A stretch of DNA of 64,000 bases from Rhodoplanes sp963724735 (lineage in GTDB: Bacteria; Pseudomonadota; Alphaproteobacteria; Rhizobiales; Xanthobacteraceae). Shown here in pieces: positions 44,377 to 54,520 of this stretch; positions within the stretch are counted from its first letter, which is position 1; each line of letters opens with the position of its first letter. The stretch is from contig CAVRVX010000005.1 in assembly GCA_963724735.1 (NCBI GenBank), positions 1-64,000 of the forward strand, in the 5' to 3' direction. Below the pieces are notes generated by a model. The model was not told the DNA's origin. It did no database searches and saw nothing but the letters and a program-made list of their open reading frames with translations. The position numbers and the translations under genes are program-made.

Positions 44377-45228
44377 CTACTTCACCGCGCCGACGGTAAA
44401 GCCCGCGACGAAACGGTCGACGAAGAAATTGTAGATGATCGCGATCGGCACGCTCGCGATCAGGCAGGCCGCCATCATCGAGCCCCAGAAATAGACGTCG
44501 CCGCGCACCAGGAAGGTCGGCACGCCGACGCTCACCGTATAGCTCGACGACGAGGTGATGAAGGTGACGCCGTAGACGAATTCCTGCGTCACCAGGGTGA
44601 AGGCGAAGATGATGGCGGTGAGAATGCCCGAGAGCGACACCGGCATCACCACCTTCACGAAGGCGCCGAACCGCGACAGCCCGTCGATCATCGCCGCATC
44701 CTCGAGGTCGCGCGGGATGGCCTTGAAGAAGCCCATCAGCAGCCAGGTGCAGAACGGCACCGTAAAGCTCGGATAGATGAGCACCAGCGACCACAGCGTA
44801 TCCTGCAGGCCGAGCGTCGCGATGATGCGCGCGAACGGGATGAACAAAATCGTCGGGGGAACGAGATAGGTGAGAAAGATGGCGATGCCGAGCGTCTGCC
44901 CCCACGCGCCGGTTATGCGCGCGAGCGCGTAGCCGGCGGGCACGGCGAGAACGAGCGTGATCGCGACGACCAAGACTCCGACGAAGCCGGTATTGATGAG
45001 CCACTGGACGAACTGGGTGTCCTGGAACAGCACCCGGAGATGCTCGAGGGTCGGCGGATCGTTGAAGAGATAGGGGTTGTGGGTCGTGTCGTGCAGGTCG
45101 TTCGTCGTCTTGAACGTGGTGATCGCCATCCAATAGAACGGAAAGGCGAGGAAAGTGACGAAGAACACCAGCACGGCGGCGCGTCCGCCCGCCAGGGCGA
45201 CGCTCCGGGGGCCACGTGCATGCGCCAT
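44377..45228 (-). CDS. ABC sugar-type transporter permease (MalG-like)
   Basis: Encodes 283 residues from ATG 45228. Six hydrophobic segments and the EAA loop LEDAAMIDGLSRFGAFVKVV are typical of MalG-type permeases. Its start overlaps the stop of the upstream permease in TGATG, so the two are coupled. The frame is open far upstream through the poly-C tract, but only this part is real. No ATPase gene lies in the window downstream. The substrate is probably a sugar, polyol or similar; it cannot be told more exactly. Confidence 0.9.
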   Translation of the reverse strand: MAHARGPRSVALAGGRAAVLVFFVTFLAFPFYWMAITTFKTTNDLHDTTHNPYLFNDPPTLEHLRVLFQDTQFVQWLINTGFVGVLVVAITLVLAVPAGYALARITGAWGQTLGIAIFLTYLVPPTILFIPFARIIATLGLQDTLWSLVLIYPSFTVPFCTWLLMGFFKAIPRDLEDAAMIDGLSRFGAFVKVVMPVSLSGILTAIIFAFTLVTQEFVYGVTFITSSSSYTVSVGVPTFLVRGDVYFWGSMMAACLIASVPIAIIYNFFVDRFVAGFTVGAVK

Positions 45229-45699
45229 CACGTCACCTCCGTCTTGCGCGCGAGCCGCAGAAAGAGGACCGCCACCGCCACCAGCACCGGGAACAGGAAC
45301 AGCGACACGGCCGCGCCGCCGGCGAGATCGCCGCCCTGAATGCCGGTGAAGAAGGCCCAGGTCGCGAGCACCTGCGTCTGGTCGTAAGGGCCGCCGCGCG
45401 TGAGCACGAACACGACGATCATATCGGTGAAGGTGAAGATCACGCCGAACAGGACCGCCACCAGCGTGATCGGCATGACCAACGGGAAGGTGATCTGAAA
45501 GGCGCGGCGCCAGAAGCCCGCCCCATCCATCGCCGCTGCGTCGTGGATGTCCTGCGGGATGGAGCTGAGCCCGGCGAGAATGATCACGGTGGCGAGCGGC
45601 ACGATGCGCCAGATCTGGACGATGATGATCGACGCCATAGCGAGAACTCGGCTGCCCGAGCCAGATCGGCCATTGATTGGGACCGAGAACACCTTTCTT

Positions 45700-45700
<1 letters not shown>
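45228..45700 (-). pseudogene. ABC transporter permease (MalF-like), 5' part missing
   Basis: The C-terminal half is clear: membrane segments and the EAA loop IPQDIHDAAAMDGAGFWRRA, then LVMPITLVAVLFGVIFTFTD, ending RLARKTEVT. Upstream of about 45700 the reading runs into the poly-C/poly-G tract, which codes only for Gly runs. A MalF-type permease would need roughly 130-150 more residues at the N-terminus. The loss coincides exactly with the tract, so it is probably an assembly fault, not a real truncation. Confidence 0.8.
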
Positions 45701-45918
<218 letters not shown>

Positions 45919-46042
45919 CTGCGCGCGCCGCGGTGCACGGACAGGGATCGGCACCAAACGGGACGCTCATTCATTCCCGCATCGCGGCGCATCGCTCAAA
46001 ACGTTGCGCCGCTCCGCGGCTTGCGGCTGGACCAGACCGGAA

Positions 46043-47387
46043 TCAGATCATACCCCGGTCCTTCCACTTGGCCCAGATCGCCTTCATTTTCGTGTCGGCC
46101 TGCTTCAGCGCGTCCTCGGGCGTTTCCGCCCCGGTCGCACATTGGGCGAACATCGTGTTGATCAACCAAGTTTGCCACGTGTCGGCGATCGCGGCGGTGG
46201 AGTAGCCGGGATAACCGACATTGGTCGCCCAATCGAGCACGTCGGACAGCACCGCGTATTTGTCGGGCGGGACCGCCTTGGGATCGTTGGAGATGAGTTG
46301 CTTGAGGTCGGGGACCGTGCTGGAGAAGCACGGGAAGTTGTAGAACTCGCTCGCCTGGAAGCCCTGCTTAAAGTTGTCGACGTAATCGATCAGGAACTTC
46401 TTGGCTCCGTCGATATTCTCGGAAAACTTCCACGTTACGTAACAGTCCATCACGTGTTCGAGGCCCATACGCCGCACGGGACCCTTGGCGGCTTTGGCGA
46501 TTCCGATCTTCTCGTGAATCGGCATCTTGTTGTTCTCGCCGGTGCGCGTGACCGAGATCGCGTTGAGCACCAGCGAGGAACGGCCGGCCAGCATCTGCCG
46601 ATTATTGGAGGAGGCGTCCCAGGCCAAAACCTCCGGGGTCTCCGTCTCTTCGAACAGAGCCTTGACGAATTTGAGCGCCTCCAGCGTCTGCGGCGAGTTG
46701 ATCGTCAGATTGCCCTCGGCGTCCTGCTCGTGCGCGCCGAACGAATACATGATCGCGCGCATCGCCATCGCGGTGTCGATTTCCGCCGACAGCCCGATGC
46801 CGACCGGAATGCCGGTCTTGTCCTTGATCTTCTTGCCGCCGACGCGGATGTCCTCCCAGGTGTCCGGCCGCATGCCGATCTCGCCCCACAGATCGGTCCG
46901 GTAGTTGACCGGGTCGGGGACGAAGCTGTCGGAGAAAGCGAAATAGCGCTTGGTCTTCGGATTGTAGGTGCTCTTGACCGCGAGATCGATCGGCTTGCCG
47001 TGCCGCTTTTCGCATTCGGCGTAGACGTCGTTCATGTCCGCGACCTGGTCCTCGTACACCGCCGGCGGAGCGAGGAACAGCACCAGGTCATGCCCCTTCT
47101 GCGCCGAAACTTCCGCGGCCGCGCGCGAACTCGATCAAAGCGAGATTGATGTTGTCGACGATCACCTCGGTGTCGTTCTTCTTTCCCCATTCCTTGGTGT
47201 AAGTGTTGTTGAACCACTTGTCGTATGCTGGAACGAAGTGGCTCCACTGCAGAATTCGCAGCGTCTTAGCCGCGCGGGCAGGCCTGACATGCACAAACGG
47301 GCCGACGCCTGCGGCAAGGCTCGCGGCGGTCGCCGCCTTAATCGCGTCGCGACGCGTGATGCCGTTCTTCTTATGTTGGTGGGACAT
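46043..47387 (-). pseudogene. ABC transporter substrate-binding protein, one frameshift
   Basis: The N-terminal piece (47387 to about 47130) has a twin-arginine signal (NGITRRDAIKAATAASLAAG) cleaved near ARA, then KTLRILQWSHFVPAYDKWF, the family-1 solute-binding start. The remainder (to 46043) continues in another frame: EVSAQKGHDLVLFLAPPAVY and then YEDQVADMND, up to KAIWAKWKDRGMI. A single base shift near 47128-47137 separates them. Repaired, the protein is about 447 residues, normal for the family. It lies some 300 bases from the poly-C tract, so a sequencing error is quite possible. It feeds the two permeases downstream. Confidence 0.85.
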
Positions 47388-47767
47388 TGGTTTTCCTCCG
47401 ATGGTGTGAGCTGTATCGATCGGCTGCGAGCAAGCGGTTGGCGCTAAAAGCCTCGCGCAGACACCGTTTTGGCGAGCTCATGTCGCAATTCCATTTAAAA
47501 TAGCCGAGTTTCGCAACGCTGCCCATCACAACCTCTCGAACTCACGGCTGTGTTTCGAACTTTTCGCCGCCCCGAATAGACTTGGTGGCGCAAGCGAATT
47601 GCTTGGTGCGCATTCGAAACCGATGGACCTATCCCGCGTTTTTTTAGACCGGCCTCGCGCCGTCTCGCAGCGAAGGGCGCGCCGACGGGCGGATGTTCGT
47701 GAATGCGCGTGTGCATCGCCGGATCAGTGAACGGAACCGAGAGGATTGATCTCATTCCGGAGCGGAA
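47388..47767. other. divergent intergenic region, binding protein / rsmB
   Basis: 380 bases without a gene. It should carry the promoter of the leftward ABC transporter operon and that of rsmB. rsmB has GGAG five bases before its ATG. No operator was recognised. Confidence 0.4.
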
Positions 47768-49108
47768 ATGACACGCACCGTCCTTCCCACGCCAACGCAA
47801 GCGCCGGGTTTCGCTGTGCGCCGCGTCGCCGCCGATCTGGTCGAGCGCGTGCTGTTCCGCGGGCGTCCATTGGACGAGCAGCTCGACGGAGCGGTCGCCC
47901 ATCCGGGCCTAGCGCTGCTCACCGAGCGTGACCGCGCGCTCGTCCGCCGCATCGTTGCGACGGTGCTGCGGCGGCTTGGCACGCTTCGCCACTTGATCGC
48001 CCAGTGTCTCGAGCGCGGCCTGCCGCCCAACTCGCCGCGCGTGGAAAGCGCGCTCCTGGTCGGCGCCGCGCAGATCCTGTTTCTCGACGTACCGGACCAC
48101 GCCGCCGTCGACCTCTCGGTGCGCCTCGCGCAGGCAGACCAGCGGTCGAGCCGATTTGCCGGCCTGGTCAATGCGGTGTTGCGCCGGATCGCCCGCAGCG
48201 CCGGTGAGATCTTGGCGAGCCGCGATCCGGTGGCGCTCGACACGCCGACATGGCTGCTTGCACGGTGGGAGCGTCACTATGGGAAGACGGTGGCATCGGC
48301 GATCGCTGCCGCGCACGCGGCGGAGCCGGCGCTCGACCTCACCGTCAAGACCAATCCCGAGGCGTGGGCGGCCCGTTTACGCGGCCGCGCGCTCCCGACC
48401 GGGACCGTACGAACACTGAGCACCGGCGCGATCGCCTCGCTGCCGGGTTACGCGGAAGGCGCCTGGTGGGTGCAGGATGCGGCGGCGGCGTTGCCGGTCC
48501 GCCTGCTCGGCGACGTTCGCGGCCGCTCGGTCGCCGATCTCTGCGCCGCGCCCGGCGGCAAGACGCTCCAGCTGGCGCTTGCAGGCGCCGAGGTCACGGC
48601 AGTCGATCATCTCGACACCCGCGTGGCACGGCTGCGCGAGAACCTGCGGCGCGTCCATCTTTCGGCGGAGACGGTCATCGCCGATGTCGCGACTTGGGAG
48701 GGAGGGCCGTTCGACGCCGTTCTCCTTGACGCGCCCTGTTCCGCGACGGGCACGATTCGCCGCCATCCCGACATTCCCTGGCGGAAGAGCGAGGCCGACA
48801 TCGCCAATCTTTCCGCATTGCAGAGCCGCCTGCTCGACCATGCGATCGGCCTGACGCGCCCAAGCGGGACGCTCGTCTTCTGCACCTGTTCGCTCGAGCC
48901 GGAGGAAGGGGAGGACGTGATCGCCGCAGCGCTTGACCGCGATCGCCGCATCCGTCGCATGCCCCTCGATGCGGCCGAGATCGGCGGGCTTGCCGAGTTC
49001 GTGACGCCGCAAGGCGACCTGCGCACCCTGCCCTGCAACTGGCCCGATCCGGAGCCGCGGATGGGCGGCCTCGACGGCTTCTACGCCGCCCGGCTCGAAC
49101 GCTGTTGA
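47768..49108 (+). CDS. rsmB: 16S rRNA (cytosine-5)-methyltransferase RsmB
   Basis: Encodes 446 residues. An N-terminal NusB-like RNA-binding domain (about 1-145) is followed by the methyltransferase: DLCAAPGGKTLQLALAGAEV (SAM), DAPCSATGTIRRHPDI (Cys that releases the product) and FCTCSLEPEEGEDV (catalytic Cys). It methylates C967 of 16S rRNA in E. coli. It is followed by a heparinase-type gene and purH, the usual order in Hyphomicrobiales. Confidence 0.93.
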   Translation: MTRTVLPTPTQAPGFAVRRVAADLVERVLFRGRPLDEQLDGAVAHPGLALLTERDRALVRRIVATVLRRLGTLRHLIAQCLERGLPPNSPRVESALLVGAAQILFLDVPDHAAVDLSVRLAQADQRSSRFAGLVNAVLRRIARSAGEILASRDPVALDTPTWLLARWERHYGKTVASAIAAAHAAEPALDLTVKTNPEAWAARLRGRALPTGTVRTLSTGAIASLPGYAEGAWWVQDAAAALPVRLLGDVRGRSVADLCAAPGGKTLQLALAGAEVTAVDHLDTRVARLRENLRRVHLSAETVIADVATWEGGPFDAVLLDAPCSATGTIRRHPDIPWRKSEADIANLSALQSRLLDHAIGLTRPSGTLVFCTCSLEPEEGEDVIAAALDRDRRIRRMPLDAAEIGGLAEFVTPQGDLRTLPCNWPDPEPRMGGLDGFYAARLERC

Positions 49109-49207
49109 CGGAAAAAAGAACGATTCTTCCATATAGTTGCCCTTGGCCGGCCCTCGGCTATGGTGGGCGCGGCGAATCGAACATAGCGAGCGGAGGAACA
49201 CGCCTCG

Positions 49208-50971
49208 ATGCCCCGCGTATCGATCGCGGACCGCGGCAAATTGATTTGGCTCATGCTGCGGCGCGGCTTCGCCTATGCGGTCGGCCGGATCGCGGCGTTT
49301 CGGCTGTTGCAATTCATCCGCTGGCCGGGTTCGCCAGACCGGCTCGTGATCGCCCCGCAGAACCTGCGCACCACCGATCCGACGCGCGCGAGCGAAATCT
49401 ATGCTGGCCGCTTCGCGCTCGCCGGCAAGGTCGTCATCTGCGACGGACGATCCCCCTTCGAGATGGACCCGCCGTCGCCCGAATGGGCGGAGGCGCTGTT
49501 GAGCTTCAACTGGCTGCGCCACCTGCGCGCCGCAGAGACGGCGATCGCCCGCGCCAATGCCCGCGCCCTGGTCGAAGAATGGATGGTGCTGCAGGGAACC
49601 TGGAATTCATTCGCCTGGCGACCGGAAATCGTCTCCCGCCGGATCATCGCCTGGCTCACCCAAGCGACCCTGATCCTGCACGACGCCGATGTCCGTTTCT
49701 ACCGACGCTTCCTCCGCAGCCTGACGCGGCAGGTGCGATATCTGCGTGCGACCGCGGCCGTTGCGCCGGACGGCGTGCCGCGGCTCCAGGCCGACATCGC
49801 GCTGACTTATGCGGCGCTCTGCATGACCGGGCAGATCCGCCACCTGCGCCGGGCCGTAGCCCGGCTGGTGGCGGAGCTCGAGCGGCAGGTGCTTCCCGAC
49901 GGCGGCCATGTGAGCCGCAATCCGGGCGCGCTGATCGATCTGTTGGCCGACCTGCTCCCTCTCAGCCAAGCGTTCAGCGCGCGCAACGTGCCGCCGCCCG
50001 CCCCGCTCCTGCATGCGATCGACCGTATGATGCCGATGCTGCGGTTTTTTCGGCACGGCGACAGCACGTTCGCGCTGTTCAACGGAATGGGCCCGACGCC
50101 GCCGGACCTGTTGGCCACGATCCTGGCTTACGACGACGCGCGCGGCGCCCCGGTGGCCAACGCCGTGCACTCGGGCTATCAGCGCATCGAGGCGGGGCAG
50201 AGCATCGTACTCATGGACACGGGCTGCCCTCCCGCCATGACCCTGACCGCGGAAGCCCATGCCGGCTGCCTGTCGTTCGAGCTGTCCATGCGTGGCCAGC
50301 GCATCGTGGTCAATTGCGGGCTGCCGGCGACGGGGCGGGGAAACTGGCGGCACCTCGCCCGCGCGACCGCGGCGCATTCGACCGTCACCTTGAACGAGAC
50401 GTCGTCCTGCAATTTCCTCGACACCAGCCTGTTCCGACGGCTGTTCGGGACCCTCATCTCCGGCGGGCCGCGTCGGGTCTCGGTCGCCCGCGACCACGAC
50501 GGAGAGGCGATCCAGGTGCGTGCCGAGCATGACGGATATTCGAAGCGTTTCGGCATCATCCACCAGCGGACGATCGCCCTCGCGTCCGACGGAAAGCGGA
50601 TCGAGGGCGAGGACGCCTTCCTACCGGCCCGCGGCGAGACTCTGCCGGCCGACGGAGCCGACGCGTTCGCGGTGCGCTTCCATCTTCACCCTTCGGTGCG
50701 GGCCAATCGGTTGAGCGACGGACACGGCGTCCTGCTGACCTTGCCCAACAAAGACGTATGGACGTTCTACGCTCCGGTCGATCGGGTCGACATCGAGGAA
50801 AGCGTCTATCTCGCAGGCCGCGACGGCCCGCGCCGCACGTCGCAGATCGTGATCCACGGCCGGGCGCACAAAGCCCCGCGGTTGGAGTGGAGCTTCGCCC
50901 ATACGCCTCAGTCGACCGCCGGCGTTCGCCGCGGCCGCGAAGAGGAGCCCGAGCTGCCGCTGGGCGGCTGA
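49208..50971 (+). CDS. heparinase II/III family protein
   Basis: Encodes 587 residues from ATG 49208 (GGAGGAA upstream). An N-terminal alpha/alpha toroid (about 40-330; LLSFNWLRHLRAAETAIARA, FNGMGPTPPDLL) precedes a beta-sheet domain with GCPPAMTLTAEAHAGCLSFE and ATAAHSTVTLNETSS, the heparinase II/III C-terminal pattern. No signal peptide is visible. It is conserved between rsmB and purH in this order of bacteria; the true substrate is unknown and heparin is unlikely. Confidence 0.9.
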   Translation: MPRVSIADRGKLIWLMLRRGFAYAVGRIAAFRLLQFIRWPGSPDRLVIAPQNLRTTDPTRASEIYAGRFALAGKVVICDGRSPFEMDPPSPEWAEALLSFNWLRHLRAAETAIARANARALVEEWMVLQGTWNSFAWRPEIVSRRIIAWLTQATLILHDADVRFYRRFLRSLTRQVRYLRATAAVAPDGVPRLQADIALTYAALCMTGQIRHLRRAVARLVAELERQVLPDGGHVSRNPGALIDLLADLLPLSQAFSARNVPPPAPLLHAIDRMMPMLRFFRHGDSTFALFNGMGPTPPDLLATILAYDDARGAPVANAVHSGYQRIEAGQSIVLMDTGCPPAMTLTAEAHAGCLSFELSMRGQRIVVNCGLPATGRGNWRHLARATAAHSTVTLNETSSCNFLDTSLFRRLFGTLISGGPRRVSVARDHDGEAIQVRAEHDGYSKRFGIIHQRTIALASDGKRIEGEDAFLPARGETLPADGADAFAVRFHLHPSVRANRLSDGHGVLLTLPNKDVWTFYAPVDRVDIEESVYLAGRDGPRRTSQIVIHGRAHKAPRLEWSFAHTPQSTAGVRRGREEEPELPLGG

Positions 50972-51015
50972 CCGCGGCCAGCGACGCCGATTTGCGGTGG
51001 TCCGGGCGAGCCGCT

Positions 51016-51864
51016 TCAGTGCGAAAGCAGCACCGGCGTCGGGGGAGCGTTTAGAATGGATTTCGTCGCCCCGCCGAGGATGAACTCGCGCATGCGCGAA
51101 TGGCCGTAGGCGCCCATCACGAGCAGGTCGAGCTGTCGCGCCGCCGCGTAGTCGGCCAGCACTTGGCCGATCGAGCGGCCGGCGGCGTGCTCGGTATCCA
51201 ACACCACCTCGATTCCGTGCAACGCGAGATGCTTGGCGAGCTCGGGCGCCGAGCGCCGGGTCTCGATCGGCTTGTCTTCCGCTACCGTGATCACCCGCAC
51301 TGTCTTCGCGCGCTGGAGCAGGGACAGGGAGTTGGCGACCGCGCGCGCCGCTGGACGGCTGAAATCCCACGCCACCCCGATCACGTCGAAGGCGCCGGAG
51401 GCTCCCGTCTTCGGTTTCGCCGGAAATACGATCACCGGCCGTCCCGAGCCGAAGATCACGGCTTCGGCGACGAAGTGCTGGAAATCCGCCTCATCGGAGA
51501 GGGGAATCATCGTCACGTCGCTTAGCCGCGCATATTCGGTGACGAGATCGGGAACTTGCGAGTTGTCGCAAGCTTCGAGGATCGGCTGGTATGAGACGCC
51601 GCGCTTCTTGGCGGCGCTCTCGAACGCCTCGACCAGGGCGCACGCATTGGCGGCGCTCTTGCGATGCTCGGCCGCGATAATCCCCTTGACGTCGAGGAGC
51701 GCCGGCGCGAGCACGCTGCCGGGCACGTGCACGACGATCTCGCAGGCGATCGCGGTAATGCGAGCGTCCATCGCCTTGGCGAAGGCGACCGCCTGATCCA
51801 CCGCGGTTTGCGGCGTTGGTTCCGGATAGCTACTGAGTTGAAGCAAGACGTCCTTGAAAGCCAT
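51016..51864 (-). CDS. universal stress protein, tandem UspA domains
   Basis: Encodes 282 residues from ATG 51864 (GAGGACGAGG just upstream; the frame is open to 52032 but that part is antisense to purH). Two UspA-like units: about 1-145 and 150-282. The second has LLVMGAYGHSRMREFILGGA, the Gly-x2-Gly-x9-Gly-type ATP-binding loop, while the first is degenerate. It is cytoplasmic and stress-related by family. Confidence 0.85.
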   Translation of the reverse strand: MAFKDVLLQLSSYPEPTPQTAVDQAVAFAKAMDARITAIACEIVVHVPGSVLAPALLDVKGIIAAEHRKSAANACALVEAFESAAKKRGVSYQPILEACDNSQVPDLVTEYARLSDVTMIPLSDEADFQHFVAEAVIFGSGRPVIVFPAKPKTGASGAFDVIGVAWDFSRPAARAVANSLSLLQRAKTVRVITVAEDKPIETRRSAPELAKHLALHGIEVVLDTEHAAGRSIGQVLADYAAARQLDLLVMGAYGHSRMREFILGGATKSILNAPPTPVLLSH

Positions 51865-51979
51865 GACCTCGTCCTCGGCGCCCTCTTGCAATGTTAAGAG
51901 CCACGGTTTTGCTGCTAGCCAAGCGACTATTGCAGTTCCATGATACAGATTATTTCGGCGCCTACTCACGACCAGATCA

Positions 51980-53572
51980 ATGACCGATCTTTTGCGCCCT
52001 ATCCGCCGCGCGCTCCTTTCCGTCTCGGACAAGTCCGGGCTGGGCGATTTTGCTCGCCAACTCGCCAGCCGCGGCGTCGAGCTGATATCGACAGGCGGAA
52101 CCAGAGCCGCGCTCGCGGATCTCGGCCTGGTCGTCCGCGATGTCTCTGATCTGACCGGTTTCCCCGAGGTGATGGGAGGGCGGGTAAAGACGCTTCATCC
52201 CAAAGTCCATGGCGGCCTGCTCGCCGTGCGGGGCGACGAGACGCACCAGGAGGCGGCGGAAACGCACGGCATTGCGCCGATCGACCTTCTCGTCGTCAAT
52301 CTCTATCCGTTCGAGGAGACGGTCGCGCGCGGAGCGGAGCCGGCCGCCTGCATCGAGAACATCGACATCGGCGGCCCGGCCATGGTGCGCGCCGCCGCCA
52401 AGAACCATGCCGATGTGACCGTGGTCATCGACCCCCAGGACTACGGGACTGTGCTCGCGGAGATGGCGTCGAATAACGGGGCGACGACGTTTGCGCTGCG
52501 TCAACGCCTCGCCGCCAAGGCCTTCGCCCGCACCGCTACCTACGACGCGGCGATCTCGAACTGGTTCGCCGACAGCCTGGGCGACGCCTCGCCCCCTTAT
52601 CGCGCCGTCGGCGGGCGGCTGATCGAAGCGCTGCGCTACGGCGAGAACCCGCATCAGGCCGCGTCGTTCTACCGCACGCCGGAGGCGCGCTTCGGGGTGG
52701 CGACCGCACGCCAGATTCAAGGCAAGCAGCTCTCCTACAACAATATCAACGACACCGACGCGGCCTACGAATGCGTCGCTGAATTCGATCCGCGCCGCAC
52801 GGCGGCGTGCGCCATCATCAAGCATGCCAACCCGTGCGGCGTCGCCGAAGGCGCGACCCTCGTCGAGGCCTATCGGCGGGCGCTCCTCTGCGACACGGTT
52901 TCGGCCTTCGGCGGGGTCGTCGCCGTCAATCGAACGCTCGATGCCAAGGCGGCGCGCGCCATCACCGAGATTTTCACCGAAGTGATCATCGCCCCCGACG
53001 CGACCGAGGAAGCGATCACCATCGTCAAGGCGAAGCGGAATCTGCGGCTGCTGCTCGCCGGGGGGGTGCCAGACCCGCGGGCGCCCGGTCTTCTGATCAA
53101 GTCGGTTGCGGGCGGCCTGCTCACGCAATCGCGCGACAACGCCGTGGTCGACGACATGGAGATCAAGACGGTGACCAAGCGCGCGCCGAGCGAAAACGAG
53201 CTTGCCGACCTGATCTTCGCTTACCGGGTGGTCAAGCACGTCAAGTCGAACACCATCGTCTTTGCCAAGGATCGCGCCACGGTGGGGATCGGCGCCGGCC
53301 AGATGAGCCGAGTCGACGCGGCGCGCATCGCCGCCCGCAAGGCGGAGGACGCCGCCCTCGAAGCCGACCTTCCGGCGCCGCTGACGACCGACTCAGTGGT
53401 GGCCTCCGACGCGTTCTTCCCGTTCGCGGACGGCCTGCTCGCGACGATCATCGCCGGCGCCACCGCCGTCATCCAGCCGGGCGGCTCGGTCAATGACGAC
53501 GAGGTCATCAAGGCCGCCAACGACCACAATGTCGCAATGGTGTTCACCGGGATGCGTCACTTCCGGCACTGA
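51980..53572 (+). CDS. purH: bifunctional AICAR formyltransferase / IMP cyclohydrolase
   Basis: Encodes 530 residues, full length. N-terminal IMP cyclohydrolase (MGS-like) with ISTGGTRAALADLG and GGRVKTLHPKVHGGLLAVRG. C-terminal formyltransferase with YGENPHQAASFYR, KHANPCGVAEGATL and SDAFFPFADG. It catalyses the last two steps of purine synthesis to IMP. The end MVFTGMRHFRH is the conserved C-terminus. Confidence 0.97.
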   Translation: MTDLLRPIRRALLSVSDKSGLGDFARQLASRGVELISTGGTRAALADLGLVVRDVSDLTGFPEVMGGRVKTLHPKVHGGLLAVRGDETHQEAAETHGIAPIDLLVVNLYPFEETVARGAEPAACIENIDIGGPAMVRAAAKNHADVTVVIDPQDYGTVLAEMASNNGATTFALRQRLAAKAFARTATYDAAISNWFADSLGDASPPYRAVGGRLIEALRYGENPHQAASFYRTPEARFGVATARQIQGKQLSYNNINDTDAAYECVAEFDPRRTAACAIIKHANPCGVAEGATLVEAYRRALLCDTVSAFGGVVAVNRTLDAKAARAITEIFTEVIIAPDATEEAITIVKAKRNLRLLLAGGVPDPRAPGLLIKSVAGGLLTQSRDNAVVDDMEIKTVTKRAPSENELADLIFAYRVVKHVKSNTIVFAKDRATVGIGAGQMSRVDAARIAARKAEDAALEADLPAPLTTDSVVASDAFFPFADGLLATIIAGATAVIQPGGSVNDDEVIKAANDHNVAMVFTGMRHFRH

Positions 53573-53690
53573 CCAGCGTTCTCGCCGCTGCGCGTCCTGG
53601 CGCGTGCGACGCGGTCCGGCGTCACAGAGAACAAGTGCGCCGAAATGCGGATTTCGCCGGAACAAGTAAGCCGCGGAGAGGAGATTATCC

Positions 53691-54323
53691 ATGGACGAGA
53701 AGACCCGCAAGACGACAGGGGGCAAGCCCGCTGTGGGGGCTGCGGCCAGACGCAAGCCCGCGGGCAAACGAGTGACGGCGCTTGACCTTCCGCCGGCCCC
53801 GTTGAGCCCGGCGATGGAGGCCTATTTCAAGAAGTGCGACGAGAAAATCGGCTTCGTCCCGAATGTGCTCGAAGCCTACGCCTTCGACATAGGCAAGCTC
53901 GAAGCCTTCGTGTCGATGTATAATGATCTGATGCTTGCGCCGTCGGGCCTCACCAAGCTCGAGCGTGAGATGATCGCGGTCGTCGTTTCCTCGCAGAACC
54001 ATTGCTATTATTGCGTGGTGGCCCATGGAGCCGCCATTCGCATGCTGTCCGGCAACCCGGAGCTGGGCGAGCAGATCGCAATCAATTATCGCGCCGCCCC
54101 GCTCGATCAGCGTCAGCGCGCGATGTTCGACTTCGCCGTCAAGTTGACGCACACGCCCTGGAGCGTGGAGGAAGAGGACCGGGAGAGGCTGCGCGCCGCC
54201 GGGCTCTCCGATCGCGACATCTGGGACGTATCCGCCGTGGCTGCGTTTTTCAACATGAGCAACCGGCTCGCGTCGGCGACCGACATGCGTCCGAACCACG
54301 AGTATCACGGCCAGGCGCGGTAG
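53691..54323 (+). CDS. AhpD-like peroxidase-related protein
   Basis: Encodes 210 residues from ATG 53691 with GAGAGGAG upstream. Carboxymuconolactone decarboxylase/AhpD fold with SQNHCYYCVVAHG: Cys105, Cys108 and His112 make the redox centre. It belongs to the uncharacterised peroxidase-related (TIGR01926-type) group, about 190-210 residues. The N-terminus is Lys/Ala-rich. It should reduce peroxides or act with a thiol partner. Confidence 0.85.
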   Translation: MDEKTRKTTGGKPAVGAAARRKPAGKRVTALDLPPAPLSPAMEAYFKKCDEKIGFVPNVLEAYAFDIGKLEAFVSMYNDLMLAPSGLTKLEREMIAVVVSSQNHCYYCVVAHGAAIRMLSGNPELGEQIAINYRAAPLDQRQRAMFDFAVKLTHTPWSVEEEDRERLRAAGLSDRDIWDVSAVAAFFNMSNRLASATDMRPNHEYHGQAR

Positions 54324-54520
54324 CGTGCTGGCGAGCCGGGCCCCTCCTCGGAACGCTTCGCCCAGGAGCGACAAGCCAATATCGACGAAGGCGCGGCCCG
54401 CCACGCTCCCGGCAACATGCGGGATCGCGGAGCGCCGGATTTATGCCTGATTGTCATCAAACAAGCAGTGTCCAGGCGCCTTGTGTATGATGAGTTACCA
54501 AGCGCGCTCCAGAAGCCGCT

